Shown: positions 52,357 through 61,399, counted from the first letter of the stretch. The stretch is DNA of 61,399 nt from an uncultured Lachnospiraceae bacterium (GCA_902778245.1 CACYXH010000001.1:1-61399); one strand, 5' to 3'. The notes: generated by a model from the sequence alone, not told the origin. Program-made: numbers and translations.

Positions 52357-53941
52357 GATATTGATCGCAGACGATGAAGGAATTATGCTGGAATCTCTGA
52401 AGAATATCATTCATCGGAATTTTGGGGAAGCCTACGAGGTGGCTACGGCCAAGTCCGGCAGAGCAGCTATAGAACTTGCAGAATCCTTTCATCCTGATAT
52501 TATCTTCATGGATATTCAGATGCCTGGTATCAACGGGATACAGGCAATAAAAGAGATACGGAAGTTTAATTCCACGGCACTGATTTACGTGATTTCTGCC
52601 TATGATAAGTTTGACTACGCAAAAGAAGCCATCTCCCTGGGAGTGGAGCGGTATCTGATGAAGCCAATTGCCAAAAATACGGTTATTTCCATTGTGGAGG
52701 AAGCTGTAGAAAAGGTGGACAGTAAGCGTCAGCAGCGAAGCGATCTTCTTAAGATTCAGGAGAAACTGGAGACTGTCATACCTGTGGTGGAAAATGGATT
52801 TATCAGCAATATCCTTATCCAGAATGACTGGCAGGACGCGGAGTATTTCAGTCAATTGCTGGAAGTGACGGAAGAATACGGATATGTGATGGTGTTTCAG
52901 TTTGGAACAGAATATCAGGATGGAAAACTGGTAAGTCCGGTGGGCATGAGTGTGAAAGCTCAGAGATTTTATCCCGAATTCCGGGCTGTGGTGAAATCAT
53001 ATTTAAAATGTATCATCGGCAGTGTGATGTCTAACCGTATTGTGGTGGCGGTACCCTTTGAAAAGGAACAGATGGAATATGAGGAACGCATCCAGATCAT
53101 TGAGGATACCCGAAGCCTGGTTAGCCGTCTGGAAGAACGTCTGGAAGCTAAATTCCGGGCCGGTATCGGCCGCACCCGAAGGATGAAGGATCTGAGAAAT
53201 TCCTACCAGGAAGCGTTTCGTGCCCTGCAGGAGAGCAAAAGCCGTGTCATTCATACGGACGATATCAATATGCACGGAATCTATGAAGGCGGTTTCCCTG
53301 TAGAGATAGAGAAAAATATGTTCCAAATGGTGGAAAAAGGGGATGTGCAGGGGATGCAGCAGGAGGCAAACCGCTTCTTTGACTGGATGATACAGTATTA
53401 TCCCGAGAGTAAGGATAATATTCGTCTGAAAGTGCTGGAGTTTATCCTTTGGGCGGAAAAGGAAGCCTTTCATGCCGGCGCCATCAACTATGGCTTTGAT
53501 TATCGTAAGGATTACCTGGCAACGGTGATGGCGCTGGAGGATAATGAGGATATACGCAGGTGGTTTCTGGTGAAGATGACAGCGATCTGCACCAGCGTAC
53601 ACAACAAACGGGAGGAACAATCCGAATCTGTAGTAAGCAGGGCAAAGAACTATATTCAGGAAAATTACAGCAGAGATATTTCGCTGGATGACGTATCGAA
53701 GGAGGTCAATGTCAGCCCCTACTACTTCAGCAAGCTATTTAAGGAGGAAGCCGGCGAGAACTTCATTGAGTACCTGACGAGAATCCGTATTGAGACAGCA
53801 AAGACAATGCTGAAAGATCCAAATCTGAGTATTAAAGAAATTGGTGTGCTGAGCGGTTATGTAGATCCGAATTATTTCAGCCGGATTTTTAAGAAGCAGA
53901 CGGATATGACGCCCAGGGAATACAGAGAGAGGTATTGCTGA
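52349..53941 (+). CDS. YesN-type AraC-family response regulator
   Basis: A 530-residue regulator. The receiver domain (MYRILIADDEGIMLESLK; phospho-acceptor Asp55 in IIFMDIQMPGINGI; conserved Lys in RYLMKPI) is followed by a long middle region with coiled-coil and DUF-like segments, then a C-terminal AraC DNA-binding domain with two helix-turn-helix motifs (ISLDDVSKEVNVSPYYFSKLFKEE and LSIKEIGVLSGYVDPNYFSRIFKK). Targets are probably sugar-uptake genes, such as chvE-gguAB or the co-encoded binding protein; this is inferred. Confidence 0.95.
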   Translation: MYRILIADDEGIMLESLKNIIHRNFGEAYEVATAKSGRAAIELAESFHPDIIFMDIQMPGINGIQAIKEIRKFNSTALIYVISAYDKFDYAKEAISLGVERYLMKPIAKNTVISIVEEAVEKVDSKRQQRSDLLKIQEKLETVIPVVENGFISNILIQNDWQDAEYFSQLLEVTEEYGYVMVFQFGTEYQDGKLVSPVGMSVKAQRFYPEFRAVVKSYLKCIIGSVMSNRIVVAVPFEKEQMEYEERIQIIEDTRSLVSRLEERLEAKFRAGIGRTRRMKDLRNSYQEAFRALQESKSRVIHTDDINMHGIYEGGFPVEIEKNMFQMVEKGDVQGMQQEANRFFDWMIQYYPESKDNIRLKVLEFILWAEKEAFHAGAINYGFDYRKDYLATVMALEDNEDIRRWFLVKMTAICTSVHNKREEQSESVVSRAKNYIQENYSRDISLDDVSKEVNVSPYYFSKLFKEEAGENFIEYLTRIRIETAKTMLKDPNLSIKEIGVLSGYVDPNYFSRIFKKQTDMTPREYRERYC

Positions 53942-54981
53942 TGAAAAAAAAGAGAGGATTATTATGGGGGATATTTTTCTGTTTATTGCTGCTGGGCTGT
54001 GGCAGCGGACAGAAAGAACAGGAGGCAATTTCTGAGAAAGAAGAGGCCAAGATCCAGATCGGCTTAAGTTTTGATACCTTTGTGGTGGAACGATGGCTGC
54101 GGGATCGGGATGTGTTTGTGTCTACAGCCCAGAGCCTGGGGGCTGAGGTGAATGTTCAAAATGCAAATGGAAATATTGAAGAGCAGATTTCCCAGATTGA
54201 ATATTTTATTAAAAAGAAGATGGATGTCATTGCCATTGTGGCAATAGATGGCGATATGCTGGTGGATGTGGTAAAGAAAGCCAGAAACAGCGGTATCAAG
54301 GTCATCTGCTATGACCGCCTGATCATGAATGCGGGAGCGGATCTGTATATTTCCTTTGACAATGAACGGGTAGGCGAACTGATGGGAGAAGCTTTGATAG
54401 AAGCACTGCCGGAGGGAGGCAATATTTTGACGATCTACGGTTCCAAAATGGATCACAATGTTACTCAGGTCAGTGCGGGATTGCAGAATGCTCTGCGGGA
54501 ATCTAAGCTTCATGTGGTCTACTCCAACTATTGTGATAACTGGTTGGCGGAACTGGCCTTTGATGCGGTAAATGAAGGGCTTGCCCAGAACGATGATATC
54601 GTGGGAATGATGTGCGGCAACGATGCTCTTGCCAGTCAGGCGATAAAGGCGCTTTCGGAACACCGGATGGCGGGCAAAGTTGTGGTGGTAGGCCAGGACG
54701 CGGATCTGTCTGCCTGTCAGCGGATCGTGGAGGGAACACAGGAAATGACAGTATTCAAACCGGTAGATGCATTGGCGTCCAAGGCGGCCCAGCTGGCGGT
54801 TGCTCTGGCTCGTGGCGAGATCCTGGAAATGGAGGATATGCAGACCATAAGCGACGGTGAGAATGAAATACCATATTACAGTATTGAACCTATTGCGGTA
54901 ACGGCGGAAAATATAGACGAAGTCATCATTGACAGCGGATTTCATCAGCGGGAGGACGTATACCTGAATGTGGCTCGCTGA
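53941..54981 (+). CDS. Lipoprotein sugar-binding protein (ChvE/XylF-like)
   Basis: A 346-residue type I binding protein, the only one in this window with a clear lipobox (LLLLGCGSG, Cys near residue 18). MDVIAIVAIDGDMLVDVVKKARNSGIKVICYDRLIMNAGADLYISF parallels the ChvE-like protein at 32199, including CYDRLI. Permease and ATPase genes are absent here, so it probably serves sensing, or feeds the GguAB pair elsewhere. The TGATG junction gives a 1-nt overlap with the regulator, so the four genes form one coupled operon. ATG 53941 is preferred over TTG 53935. Confidence 0.9.
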   Translation: MKKKRGLLWGIFFCLLLLGCGSGQKEQEAISEKEEAKIQIGLSFDTFVVERWLRDRDVFVSTAQSLGAEVNVQNANGNIEEQISQIEYFIKKKMDVIAIVAIDGDMLVDVVKKARNSGIKVICYDRLIMNAGADLYISFDNERVGELMGEALIEALPEGGNILTIYGSKMDHNVTQVSAGLQNALRESKLHVVYSNYCDNWLAELAFDAVNEGLAQNDDIVGMMCGNDALASQAIKALSEHRMAGKVVVVGQDADLSACQRIVEGTQEMTVFKPVDALASKAAQLAVALARGEILEMEDMQTISDGENEIPYYSIEPIAVTAENIDEVIIDSGFHQREDVYLNVAR

Positions 54982-55070
54982 TATAGAAAATTGTCAATTT
55001 GGCAGTTTTGCCTGGAAACAGGAAAAAAACAGTGAAATTTTGTAATAAATAACAAATAATAAAAAAGTGC

Positions 55071-55099
55071 TTGCATTTTATGCGAAACGGGTGTAAATT
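55071..55099 (+). promoter_or_regulatory. Promoter of the glnN leader
   Basis: TTGCAT (55071-55076), a 17-bp spacer and TAAATT (55094-55099) with a TG extension at 55092. Transcription would begin near 55106, about 14 nt before a terminator hairpin. Confidence 0.55.
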
Positions 55100-55119
55100 A
55101 ATTTCAGATTGAGAGAACA

Positions 55120-55160
55120 AGGGCGTTCCACATTGAGATTGTTGGAATGCCCTATTTTTT
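55120..55160 (+). terminator. Terminator (attenuator) in the glnN leader
   Basis: AGGGCGTTCCA (55120-55130) pairs with TGGAATGCCCT (55143-55153) with one G-U, followed by A and six T. glnN starts 47 nt later. No promoter is evident in the remaining space, so glnN expression probably needs read-through. Confidence 0.8.
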
Positions 55161-55207
55161 ACGCGGACAGCGTAGTGAGATCCTATAGAAGGGAAGGGAA
55201 AAGTGAT

Positions 55208-57319
55208 ATGAGCGAATACTTTAACGTAGCGGATATTTTCGGAGAGAATGTATTCAGTGACAAAGTGATGCAGGATCGTCTTCCGAAAAAAATTTACAAA
55301 GAACTGCATAAGACCATCGATGAGGGGAAAGAACTGGATCCCATGGTAGCTGAGGTAGTAGCGGAAGCTATGAAACAGTGGGCCGTGGAAAAAGGTGCTA
55401 CCCACTATACCCACTGGTTCCAGCCTCTGACCGGTGTGACAGCAGAGAAACATGATTCGTTTATCACGGCACCCAGAGCGGACGGAACGATTTTAATGGA
55501 ATTTTCCGGTAAAGAATTGATCAAGGGCGAGCCGGATGCATCTTCTTTCCCGTCAGGCGGACTTAGAGCCACTTTTGAAGCCAGAGGTTATACGGCCTGG
55601 GATTGCACTTCTCCTGCGTTTGTACGTCAGGATGCAGCCGGAGCGATCCTCTGTATTCCTACCGCATTCTGTTCCTACACCGGAGAAGCGTTGGATCAGA
55701 AGACGCCGCTGCTTCGTTCCATGCAGGCCATCAATACACAGGCGCTGAGATTACTGAGATTATTTGGAAATACTACATCCAGGAAAGTGACTCCGTCCGT
55801 AGGACCGGAGCAGGAATACTTCCTGGTGGATGCGGAAAAATTTTTACAGAGAAAAGATTTGATCTATACCGGTCGTACTTTGTTCGGCGCAATGCCGCCG
55901 AAAGGACAGGAACTGGACGATCATTATTTCGGCACCATCCGTCAGAGAATTGCAGCATTCATGAAGGATGTAAACGAAGAACTGTGGAAACTGGGCGTAT
56001 CGGCCAAGACGCAGCATAATGAGGTGGCTCCTGCTCAGCATGAGCTGGCTCCCATCTATGCGGAAGCTAACGTAGCGGTAGACCATAATCAGCTGGTAAT
56101 GCAGACTCTGAAACGCGTAGCCTGCAAGCATGGCATGAAATGCCTGCTTCACGAAAAGCCCTTTGCGGGTGTGAACGGTTCCGGTAAGCACAATAACTGG
56201 TCCATCACTACCGATGACGGCATTAATCTTCTTGATCCGGGCAAGACACCCCATGACAATATTCAGTTCCTGTTGGTCCTGGCCTGCATCTTGAAAGCGG
56301 TAGATGTTCATGCAGATCTGCTTCGCGAATCAGCAGCTGATCCGGGTAATGATCACAGACTGGGTGCCAACGAGGCGCCGCCGGCAATTATCTCTGTATT
56401 CCTGGGCGAGCAGCTTCAGGATGTAATGACACAGCTGATCTCCACCGGAGCTGCCACCAGAAGTAAGACTGGAGGCGTACTGCAGACTGGTGTTCGGACC
56501 TTGCCTGATCTGGCAAAGGACGCTACAGACCGTAACCGTACTTCGCCGTTTGCTTTTACCGGCAATAAATTCGAGTTCCGTATGGTGGGCTCCCGTGACT
56601 CCATTGCTTCACCGAACATTGTGCTGAATACTATCGTGGCAGAAGCATTTAGCGAGGCCTGCGACGCACTGGAAACTGCGGATGACTTTGACGAGGCAGT
56701 CCACGATCTGATTAAGAAATACCTGACCGAGCATCAGAGAATCGTATTTAACGGAAACGGTTACTCCGATGAGTGGGTGGAAGAAGCGCAGCGCAGAGGA
56801 CTTCCGAACATCAAGTCCATGGTAGATGCGATTCCCACCCTTACCACCGAAAAAGCGATTAAGCTGTTTGAAAAATTCGGTGTATTTACCGAGGCAGAAC
56901 TGAAGTCCCGTGTAGAGATCAAGTATGAGAACTACGCAAAAGCCATCAACATTGAAGCTCGCACTATGATCGACATGGCAAGCAAACAGATTATTCCTGC
57001 TGTTATGAAGTATACGAAGAGTCTGGCAGACACGATAATTGCGGTGAAACAGGCTGGCGTGGATGCTCCGGTACAGACAGAACTCCTGGCAGAAAGCAGC
57101 GACCTTCTCTCCGATACCAAAGTTGCTTTGGCGAAATTGATCGAGGTGACAGACACCGCGGCGGCGATGGAAGAAGGAAGAGAACAGGCAGTATATTATC
57201 ACGACGCTGTAAAAGCTGCCATGGATGAACTGAGAACTCCGGTGGATAAGCTGGAGATGATTGTAGACAAAGATATGTGGCCGATGCCGTCCTATGGCGA
57301 TCTGCTGTTTGAGGTATAA
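55208..57319 (+). CDS. glnN: Type III glutamine synthetase GlnN
   Basis: A 703-residue enzyme, the expected length for GSIII, which condenses glutamate and ammonium into glutamine with [83 protein letters not shown] and [11 protein letters not shown] are GSIII signatures. The N-terminus [16 protein letters not shown] and GGAAGGG upstream support ATG 55208; an earlier in-frame start would run through the terminator. With Amt-PII it forms the ammonium assimilation arm of this window. Confidence 0.96.
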   Translation: MSEYFNVADIFGENVFSDKVMQDRLPKKIYKELHKTIDEGKELDPMVAEVVAEAMKQWAVEKGATHYTHWFQPLTGVTAEKHDSFITAPRADGTILMEFSGKELIKGEPDASSFPSGGLRATFEARGYTAWDCTSPAFVRQDAAGAILCIPTAFCSYTGEALDQKTPLLRSMQAINTQALRLLRLFGNTTSRKVTPSVGPEQEYFLVDAEKFLQRKDLIYTGRTLFGAMPPKGQELDDHYFGTIRQRIAAFMKDVNEELWKLGVSAKTQHNEVAPAQHELAPIYAEANVAVDHNQLVMQTLKRVACKHGMKCLLHEKPFAGVNGSGKHNNWSITTDDGINLLDPGKTPHDNIQFLLVLACILKAVDVHADLLRESAADPGNDHRLGANEAPPAIISVFLGEQLQDVMTQLISTGAATRSKTGGVLQTGVRTLPDLAKDATDRNRTSPFAFTGNKFEFRMVGSRDSIASPNIVLNTIVAEAFSEACDALETADDFDEAVHDLIKKYLTEHQRIVFNGNGYSDEWVEEAQRRGLPNIKSMVDAIPTLTTEKAIKLFEKFGVFTEAELKSRVEIKYENYAKAINIEARTMIDMASKQIIPAVMKYTKSLADTIIAVKQAGVDAPVQTELLAESSDLLSDTKVALAKLIEVTDTAAAMEEGREQAVYYHDAVKAAMDELRTPVDKLEMIVDKDMWPMPSYGDLLFEV

Positions 57320-57367
57320 TCCTCCCATTACTATTGCTATCTTTTCTAATCCCTTACATATCATAAA

Positions 57368-57457
57368 GAAAGCGCCCCGGGCTTGCCCGGGGCGCTTTCG
57401 TGTATATAACCTAATAAACGGGAGGATACCCGGCAGTCGGAGAAATCTGCCGGGTAT
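57368..57457 (+). terminator. Two tandem hairpins after glnN
   Basis: Hairpin 1 is a perfect 15-bp GC-rich stem (57368-57382 with 57385-57399). Hairpin 2 is a perfect 11-bp stem, ATACCCGGCAG (57426) with CTGCCGGGTAT (57447). Neither has a long T-run, though hairpin 1 begins GAAAG and ends CTTTC. They probably stop or shield the glnN transcript. The rest of this 428-bp spacer is A/T-rich and holds the next promoter. Confidence 0.65.
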
Positions 57458-57643
57458 ATTATAAAAAGTATATTTGAAAAGGAGTAGTGTGATACTCGTA
57501 TTTCCTTGTTGCAAATTCATTGTAGTTGGGAGAAATGAAGAAATCGTGATGCATCTTTAAAAAGAAATTGAAATAGAAATGAATTTTCTGTAAACAGGAT
57601 CATTTAGCAAACTTGAATTATAGTGCAAATTTCACAATTATGA

Positions 57644-57672
57644 TTGATTTTTTTGACGAGGTATATTACAAT
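57644..57672 (+). promoter_or_regulatory. Promoter of the PucR/CdaR-type gene
   Basis: TTGATT (57644-57649), a 17-bp spacer and TACAAT (57667-57672), 75 bp before the gene. Confidence 0.6.
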
Positions 57673-57747
57673 AATACTAGTGCCTCGTATTGGGGAGGTT
57701 AATTATGGTACAATGGTTTGTGAATCATTGCAAAGGAGGATATTTCT

Positions 57748-58836
57748 GTGATATCGAATCAGGTTTTGCAGTCGACTCTGGATGGATTAAAAGCCATCAG
57801 CAGAGTGGATCTTTGCGTAATGGATTCTGAGGGAATCCTGTTGGCATCGACATTTGAGGGCGCAGAAGAATTTCGTGAATCGGTGCTTAGTTTTGCGGGA
57901 TCGCCGGCAGACAGCCAGGCGATATCCGGATATCAGTTTTTTAAGGTGGTAGATGAAAAACAGCTGGAATATATATTGATCGTGAACGGAAGCAGTGACG
58001 ATTCCTACATGGTAGGGAAAATGGCTGCATTTCAGATACAGAATCTGCTGGTGGCCTACAAAGAGCGTTTTGATAAAGATAACTTCATCAAGAACCTGCT
58101 TCTTGATAACCTGCTGCTGGTAGATATTTATAATCGCGCCAAAAAACTTCACATCGATACGGACGCCAGAAGGGTGGTATTCTTGCTGGAGGTAAGCCAT
58201 GAGAAGGAGAGCAGTTCTCTGGAAACCATACGTGGCCTGTTTGGAACCAAAAGCAATGATTTCATTACGGCAGTGGACGAGAGAAATATTATTGTGGTAA
58301 AGGAATTGGCTCCCAAGGAAGGGTATGAGGAGATGGATGCCACGGCAGCTATGATCCTGGATGCGCTTCCGTTGGAGAAGAAAGAAAACGCTCTTATCGC
58401 ATATGGAACCATAGTGGGCGAGATCAAGGAAGTATCCCGTTCCTATAAAGAAGCCAGAATGGCTTTGAATGTGGGCAAGATTTTCTTTGCGGAGCGGCAG
58501 ATCATTGCCTACAGCTCCCTTGGTATCGGACGTCTGATCTATCAGCTTCCAATACCTCTGTGCAAAATGTTTATCCGCGAGATTTTTGAGGGAAAATCTC
58601 CGGATGACTTTGATGAAGAGACCTTGACTACGATCAACAAGTTTTTTGAAAACAGCCTGAATGTCTCAGAGACATCCAGACAGCTGTATATCCACAGAAA
58701 TACTCTGGTCTATCGGTTGGATAAATTACAGAAGTCTACCGGTCTGGATCTTCGGGTGTTTGAGGATGCGATCACATTTAAGATCGCGCTGATGGTAGTA
58801 AAATATATGAAGTATATGGAAAATCAGGATTATTGA
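57748..58836 (+). CDS. PucR/CdaR-type transcriptional regulator
   Basis: A 362-residue regulator. The C-terminal helix-turn-helix of the PucR (HTH_30) type is clear: FFENSLNVSETSRQLYIHRNTLVYRLDKLQKSTGLDLRVFED. The middle holds a GGDEF-like CdaR domain without catalytic motifs (YGTIVGEIKEVSRSYKEARMALNVGK). The N-terminus is a sugar-diacid-recognition-like region. Relatives respond to glycerate, galactarate, purines or proline; the ligand here is unknown. GTG 57748 follows AAAGGAGGA at 57732-57740. It stands alone beside glnN. Confidence 0.88.
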   Translation: MISNQVLQSTLDGLKAISRVDLCVMDSEGILLASTFEGAEEFRESVLSFAGSPADSQAISGYQFFKVVDEKQLEYILIVNGSSDDSYMVGKMAAFQIQNLLVAYKERFDKDNFIKNLLLDNLLLVDIYNRAKKLHIDTDARRVVFLLEVSHEKESSSLETIRGLFGTKSNDFITAVDERNIIVVKELAPKEGYEEMDATAAMILDALPLEKKENALIAYGTIVGEIKEVSRSYKEARMALNVGKIFFAERQIIAYSSLGIGRLIYQLPIPLCKMFIREIFEGKSPDDFDEETLTTINKFFENSLNVSETSRQLYIHRNTLVYRLDKLQKSTGLDLRVFEDAITFKIALMVVKYMKYMENQDY

Positions 58837-58896
58837 GAAACGGGGCCGGGAGTTTAAAAACTGTCGGCCCGTCCTGGGTATATGGTGGTGAGGGAT

Positions 58897-60210
58897 ATGA
58901 CGGAGACAGAACTCAGACAGGAAATCAATCAGGGAAATACGGAGCAGGGAGCCAGTGTACATCCGGAGATGATGGAGCAGGAATGCAGTTCTGGTAAAAA
59001 TCAGCAAGAGGACATCCAGAAAAGAAAGAATATGGAATTTGTAAAGGGTGTTTTCTTCGGAACTCTGATTTCAGCAGTATGTGTTCTGGGAGTGTTTCTC
59101 ATTAATAATGGCACGGTAGGTTTCGAATGGGGGCGCTCTGTGGAGGCAGGATCAGGTTCCGAGGTTCTGACCAGTCTGGAGACCAGGCATAAACTGGAGG
59201 AAGTACGTCAGAAGATTGATTCTGCCTTTTTATATGACGTGGACGGAGAGGATCTAATCTCCTATCTTTTTAAGGGATTGACCGTTGGACTGAATGACCC
59301 TTATGCAAATTATTATACGGCGGAGGAACTGAAGACGATCACGGAGTCGAATCAGGGAGAGTATTACGGTATCGGGATCACCCTTCTGCAGGATATGGCC
59401 AGCGGTCGCCTCCATGTAGCCGGGGTATATGAAGGAAGCCCGGCAGAGACTGCGGGAATGAAAGTGGATGATGAGATCATTGCGGTTGACGGTGAGAATG
59501 TCACAGGTATGGATCTGGCAAGTGCTGTTGCCCTGATCAAAAATAAAGAGGAAAGTTTGGAACTGACGCTGCTGCGGGATGGCGAGGAACTGACGCTTAC
59601 AGTAGAACCTACTTCCATAGAAATCCCTACCGTATCCTACGAGATGCTGGAAGACCAGATTGGTTATCTGAAGATTACAGAGTTTGACAGTATCACAGTG
59701 CAGCAGTTTGAGGATGCCATACAGCAGTTGAAAGCGGAGGGCATGGAAAAGCTGGTGGTGGACGTCCGGGATAACCCCGGGGGCGTACTGAATGCGGTTT
59801 GTGATATCCTGCGGCAGATCCTGCCGGAAGGACTGATCGTCTACACGGAAGATAAAAATGGAAAGCGGGAAGAATATACCTGCAACGGAGTACATGTTTT
59901 CGAGAAACCATTGGTTGTTCTGGTGAATAATAACAGTGCCAGTGCATCAGAAATTTTTGCGGGTGCAGTTCAGGATTATGGCCTTGGAACGATCATTGGA
60001 GAAACCACTTATGGAAAAGGCGTAGTTCAGCGCACGTTCCTGCTGGATGACGGATCCGCCCTGAAGCTGACTTCAGAAAAGTATTTTACGCCGAAAGGAC
60101 AGGATATAGACGGCACAGGGATTAAGCCGGATATCGTGGTAGAACAGGAAGAGAATTCAGATACGGATCTGCAGCTTGCCGAGGCATTGGAAGTATTGAA
60201 ACAGGAATAA
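58897..60210 (+). CDS. S41 C-terminal processing peptidase (Ctp family)
   Basis: A 437-residue membrane-anchored serine protease. A charged cytoplasmic tail (~50 residues) precedes one membrane segment (VFFGTLISAVCVLGVFLI), then a PDZ domain (GIGITLLQDMASGRLHVAGVYEGSPAETAGMKVDDEIIAVDG) and the S41 core. The catalytic region NNNSASASEIFAGA and the Lys-bearing GETTYGKGVVQ form the Ser-Lys dyad, with KYFTPKGQDIDGTGIKPD after it. Relatives include CtpA/CtpB, the latter in sporulation signalling. ATG 58897 fits GTGAGGG better than ATG 58882. Confidence 0.94.
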   Translation: MTETELRQEINQGNTEQGASVHPEMMEQECSSGKNQQEDIQKRKNMEFVKGVFFGTLISAVCVLGVFLINNGTVGFEWGRSVEAGSGSEVLTSLETRHKLEEVRQKIDSAFLYDVDGEDLISYLFKGLTVGLNDPYANYYTAEELKTITESNQGEYYGIGITLLQDMASGRLHVAGVYEGSPAETAGMKVDDEIIAVDGENVTGMDLASAVALIKNKEESLELTLLRDGEELTLTVEPTSIEIPTVSYEMLEDQIGYLKITEFDSITVQQFEDAIQQLKAEGMEKLVVDVRDNPGGVLNAVCDILRQILPEGLIVYTEDKNGKREEYTCNGVHVFEKPLVVLVNNNSASASEIFAGAVQDYGLGTIIGETTYGKGVVQRTFLLDDGSALKLTSEKYFTPKGQDIDGTGIKPDIVVEQEENSDTDLQLAEALEVLKQE

Positions 60211-60249
60211 AACATGTAGAACGATTGAAAGAAAAAAATGAGGATGTCT

Positions 60250-61077
60250 ATGGAACAGAAAATAATTTTTCGTGAGATGCTCAGTGAAGTGAAAGCATTG
60301 GCGGATGCCAGTGATAACCGGCTGAAAACGCAGGAAATCGATGAGTTTTTTGCTAATACTCATCTGGATCGTCAGCAGATGGAGCTTGTCTATGATTATC
60401 TGATCAGTCAGAAGATACAAGTTGAAGGATATAAAAAAGCAAAGATCGGCCCGAATGCGCCGGCTATTGCCGATGCTTCCGGAGATAGAGCCGAAACACA
60501 GGAGAGCAATAGTGATATGGCGGATATAGAGGGGGATGATCAGGATTACCCTCACAGCATGGAACTGTATTTAAACGAGATTGCCCAGCTTTCCAGGCTG
60601 GAGGCTGAGGAAGAATTGCAGTTGTTTGCTCTGGCTGCTTTGGGAGATAGAGAGGCAAAGAGCAGACTGGTGGAGGTTTACCTTCCGATGGTCTGTGAAC
60701 TGGCCGGGGACTATGACGGAACGGATCTTCCGGTGGAAGATCTGATCCAGGAAGGAAACATCGGACTGCTGATGGCAGTGGAAGCGCTGGAAGAGCGGGA
60801 GAGCCTTGCGGCCTATCAGGTGCAGCTGATGAACGCGGTGAATCAGCATATGCAGGGCATCCTGCAGGAGCAGAAAGATCTGCGGGAACTGGGGGATGGT
60901 ATTGCGAAACGGGTAACCTATCTGAGTCAGGCTATCCACAATCTGGAAGAGGATCTGGAGCATAAGGTTTCCGTGGAAGAGTTGTCAGCTTACCTTGAGA
61001 TGCCGGTGCAGGAGATCCTGGATATCCTGAAGATGGCCGGGGATGAGCTGGATGTGGAAGGAGCAGAGCAAGGCTGA
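60250..61077 (+). CDS. Sigma-70-like protein lacking region 4
   Basis: A 275-residue protein. The N-terminus looks like sigma region 1.1 (TQEIDEFFANTHLDRQQMELVYDYL), followed by an acidic linker and regions 1.2-2.2 (SMELYLNEIAQLSRLEAEEE, then DLPVEDLIQEGNIGLLMAVE). Regions 2.3-2.4, where aromatic residues open and read the -10, look degraded. A region 3-like part (RVTYLSQAIHNLEEDLEHKVSVEELSAYL) follows. The protein stops there, with no region 4. It may bind core polymerase without reading a -35. ATG 60250 has GAGG at 6 nt. Confidence 0.8.
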   Translation: MEQKIIFREMLSEVKALADASDNRLKTQEIDEFFANTHLDRQQMELVYDYLISQKIQVEGYKKAKIGPNAPAIADASGDRAETQESNSDMADIEGDDQDYPHSMELYLNEIAQLSRLEAEEELQLFALAALGDREAKSRLVEVYLPMVCELAGDYDGTDLPVEDLIQEGNIGLLMAVEALEERESLAAYQVQLMNAVNQHMQGILQEQKDLRELGDGIAKRVTYLSQAIHNLEEDLEHKVSVEELSAYLEMPVQEILDILKMAGDELDVEGAEQG

Positions 61078-61098
61078 CATCACTATAAAACGCAAAGG

Positions 61099-61128
61099 GA
61101 ATCATCGTGGAAGCGATGGTTCTTTTTT
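61099..61128 (+). terminator. Terminator after the sigma-like gene
   Basis: GAATCATCG (61099-61107) pairs with CGATGGTTC (61114-61122) with one G-U and a short loop, followed by six T. Confidence 0.85.
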
Positions 61129-61222
61129 GCAACCGTCAGCGCACCGTACCTGTATGACGCTGATTAAATGACAACAAATTAATATAATATAAAGAAATTT
61201 TAATTTACAAGAGGAATATTTA

Positions 61223-61342
61223 ATGAAAAAATGGAAATATGTATCTGGAGTTTCTTCAGCGTGTATTGGCATATATATGATATTTCGTTTGTTTCTTGCG
61301 GAATTAGCTTCCTGTATAATTCAAAGTGTAGACGACAGATAA
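61223..61342 (+). CDS. 39-residue small hydrophobic ORF
   Basis: A 39-codon frame starting MKKWKYVSGVSSACIGIYM, with AGAGGA 8 nt before the ATG. One predicted membrane segment (about residues 8-32) follows a basic N-terminus and ends in a polar tail. A TATAAT at 61183-61188 lies upstream, with only a weak -35. It is unrecognised and could be a small membrane protein or chance. The sequence after its stop to the window end shows no feature. Confidence 0.4.
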   Translation: MKKWKYVSGVSSACIGIYMIFRLFLAELASCIIQSVDDR

Positions 61343-61399
61343 GTCAGACTTAACAAAAAGAGATACCTCAGCTAAACTGTCATTACTGACCCGCAAAGT

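Noticed and set aside
55109-55207. Earlier in-frame start for glnN
   Set aside because: It would place 33 extra residues across the terminator hairpin; family N-terminus and ribosome site support 55208.

Overview
The window looks like the chromosome of a spore-forming member of the Clostridia, most probably a Lachnospiraceae gut anaerobe. Reasons: the division and cell-wall (dcw) order, an adjacent spoIIGA-sigE pair, a type III glutamine synthetase, an M-box-controlled mgtE, YesM/YesN-type two-component proteins, strong AGGAGG ribosome sites and frequent TTG/GTG starts. No tRNA, rRNA, CRISPR array, prophage or intact transposase is visible. Species cannot be told from the sequence alone.

Layout. 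(1) 0.1-4.5 kb: VOC and GNAT proteins, a DUF815-type AAA+ ATPase and a long RelA/SpoT-synthetase-domain protein. (2) 4.5-18.2 kb: the dcw cluster mraZ-rsmH-ftsL-PBP-PBP-mraY-murD-ftsW-murA-ftsQ-ftsZ, with a promoter and MraZ boxes in front and its own ftsZ promoter. murC, murE, murF, murG and ftsA are absent here. (3) 18.2-21.7 kb: divergent aroE/aroD, then spoIIGA-sigE with a long-spacer Spo0A-type promoter. (4) 21.7-27.8 kb: an ammonium transporter fused to a PII domain, mgtE behind an M-box riboswitch plus a structured element and a 28-codon small ORF, a PAP2 phosphatase and a lipid kinase. (5) 27.8-31.5 kb: metNIQ methionine importer and a LysR regulator. (6) 31.8-37.8 kb: a small membrane protein, chvE-gguA-gguB sugar importer, an unknown protein and galM. 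(7) 37.9-49.8 kb: two complete oligopeptide importers in tandem (oppABCDF and oppBCDF-A). (8) 49.8-55 kb: a translationally coupled sensing operon: membrane-tethered sugar-binding protein, histidine kinase, AraC-type response regulator, lipoprotein sugar-binding protein. (9) 55-61.4 kb: glnN, a PucR/CdaR-type regulator, an S41 protease, a sigma-like protein without region 4, and a 39-codon small ORF.

How the parts fit. The window joins growth (envelope synthesis and division) with the entry into sporulation and with nutrient capture: ammonium, glutamine, methionine, peptides, monosaccharides and Mg2+. The most interesting signals are in the leaders and spacers. Two sporulation-type genes (the second PBP and spoIIGA) begin directly after the T-run of a hairpin whose 3' arm carries their ribosome site, apparently with the promoter inside the hairpin unit. 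The two nitrogen genes (amt-PII and glnN) show the reverse order: promoter, terminator, gene. Two copies of one covarying RNA fold occur at 23.9 and 36.7 kb. Four transport binding proteins have signal peptides without a lipobox cysteine.
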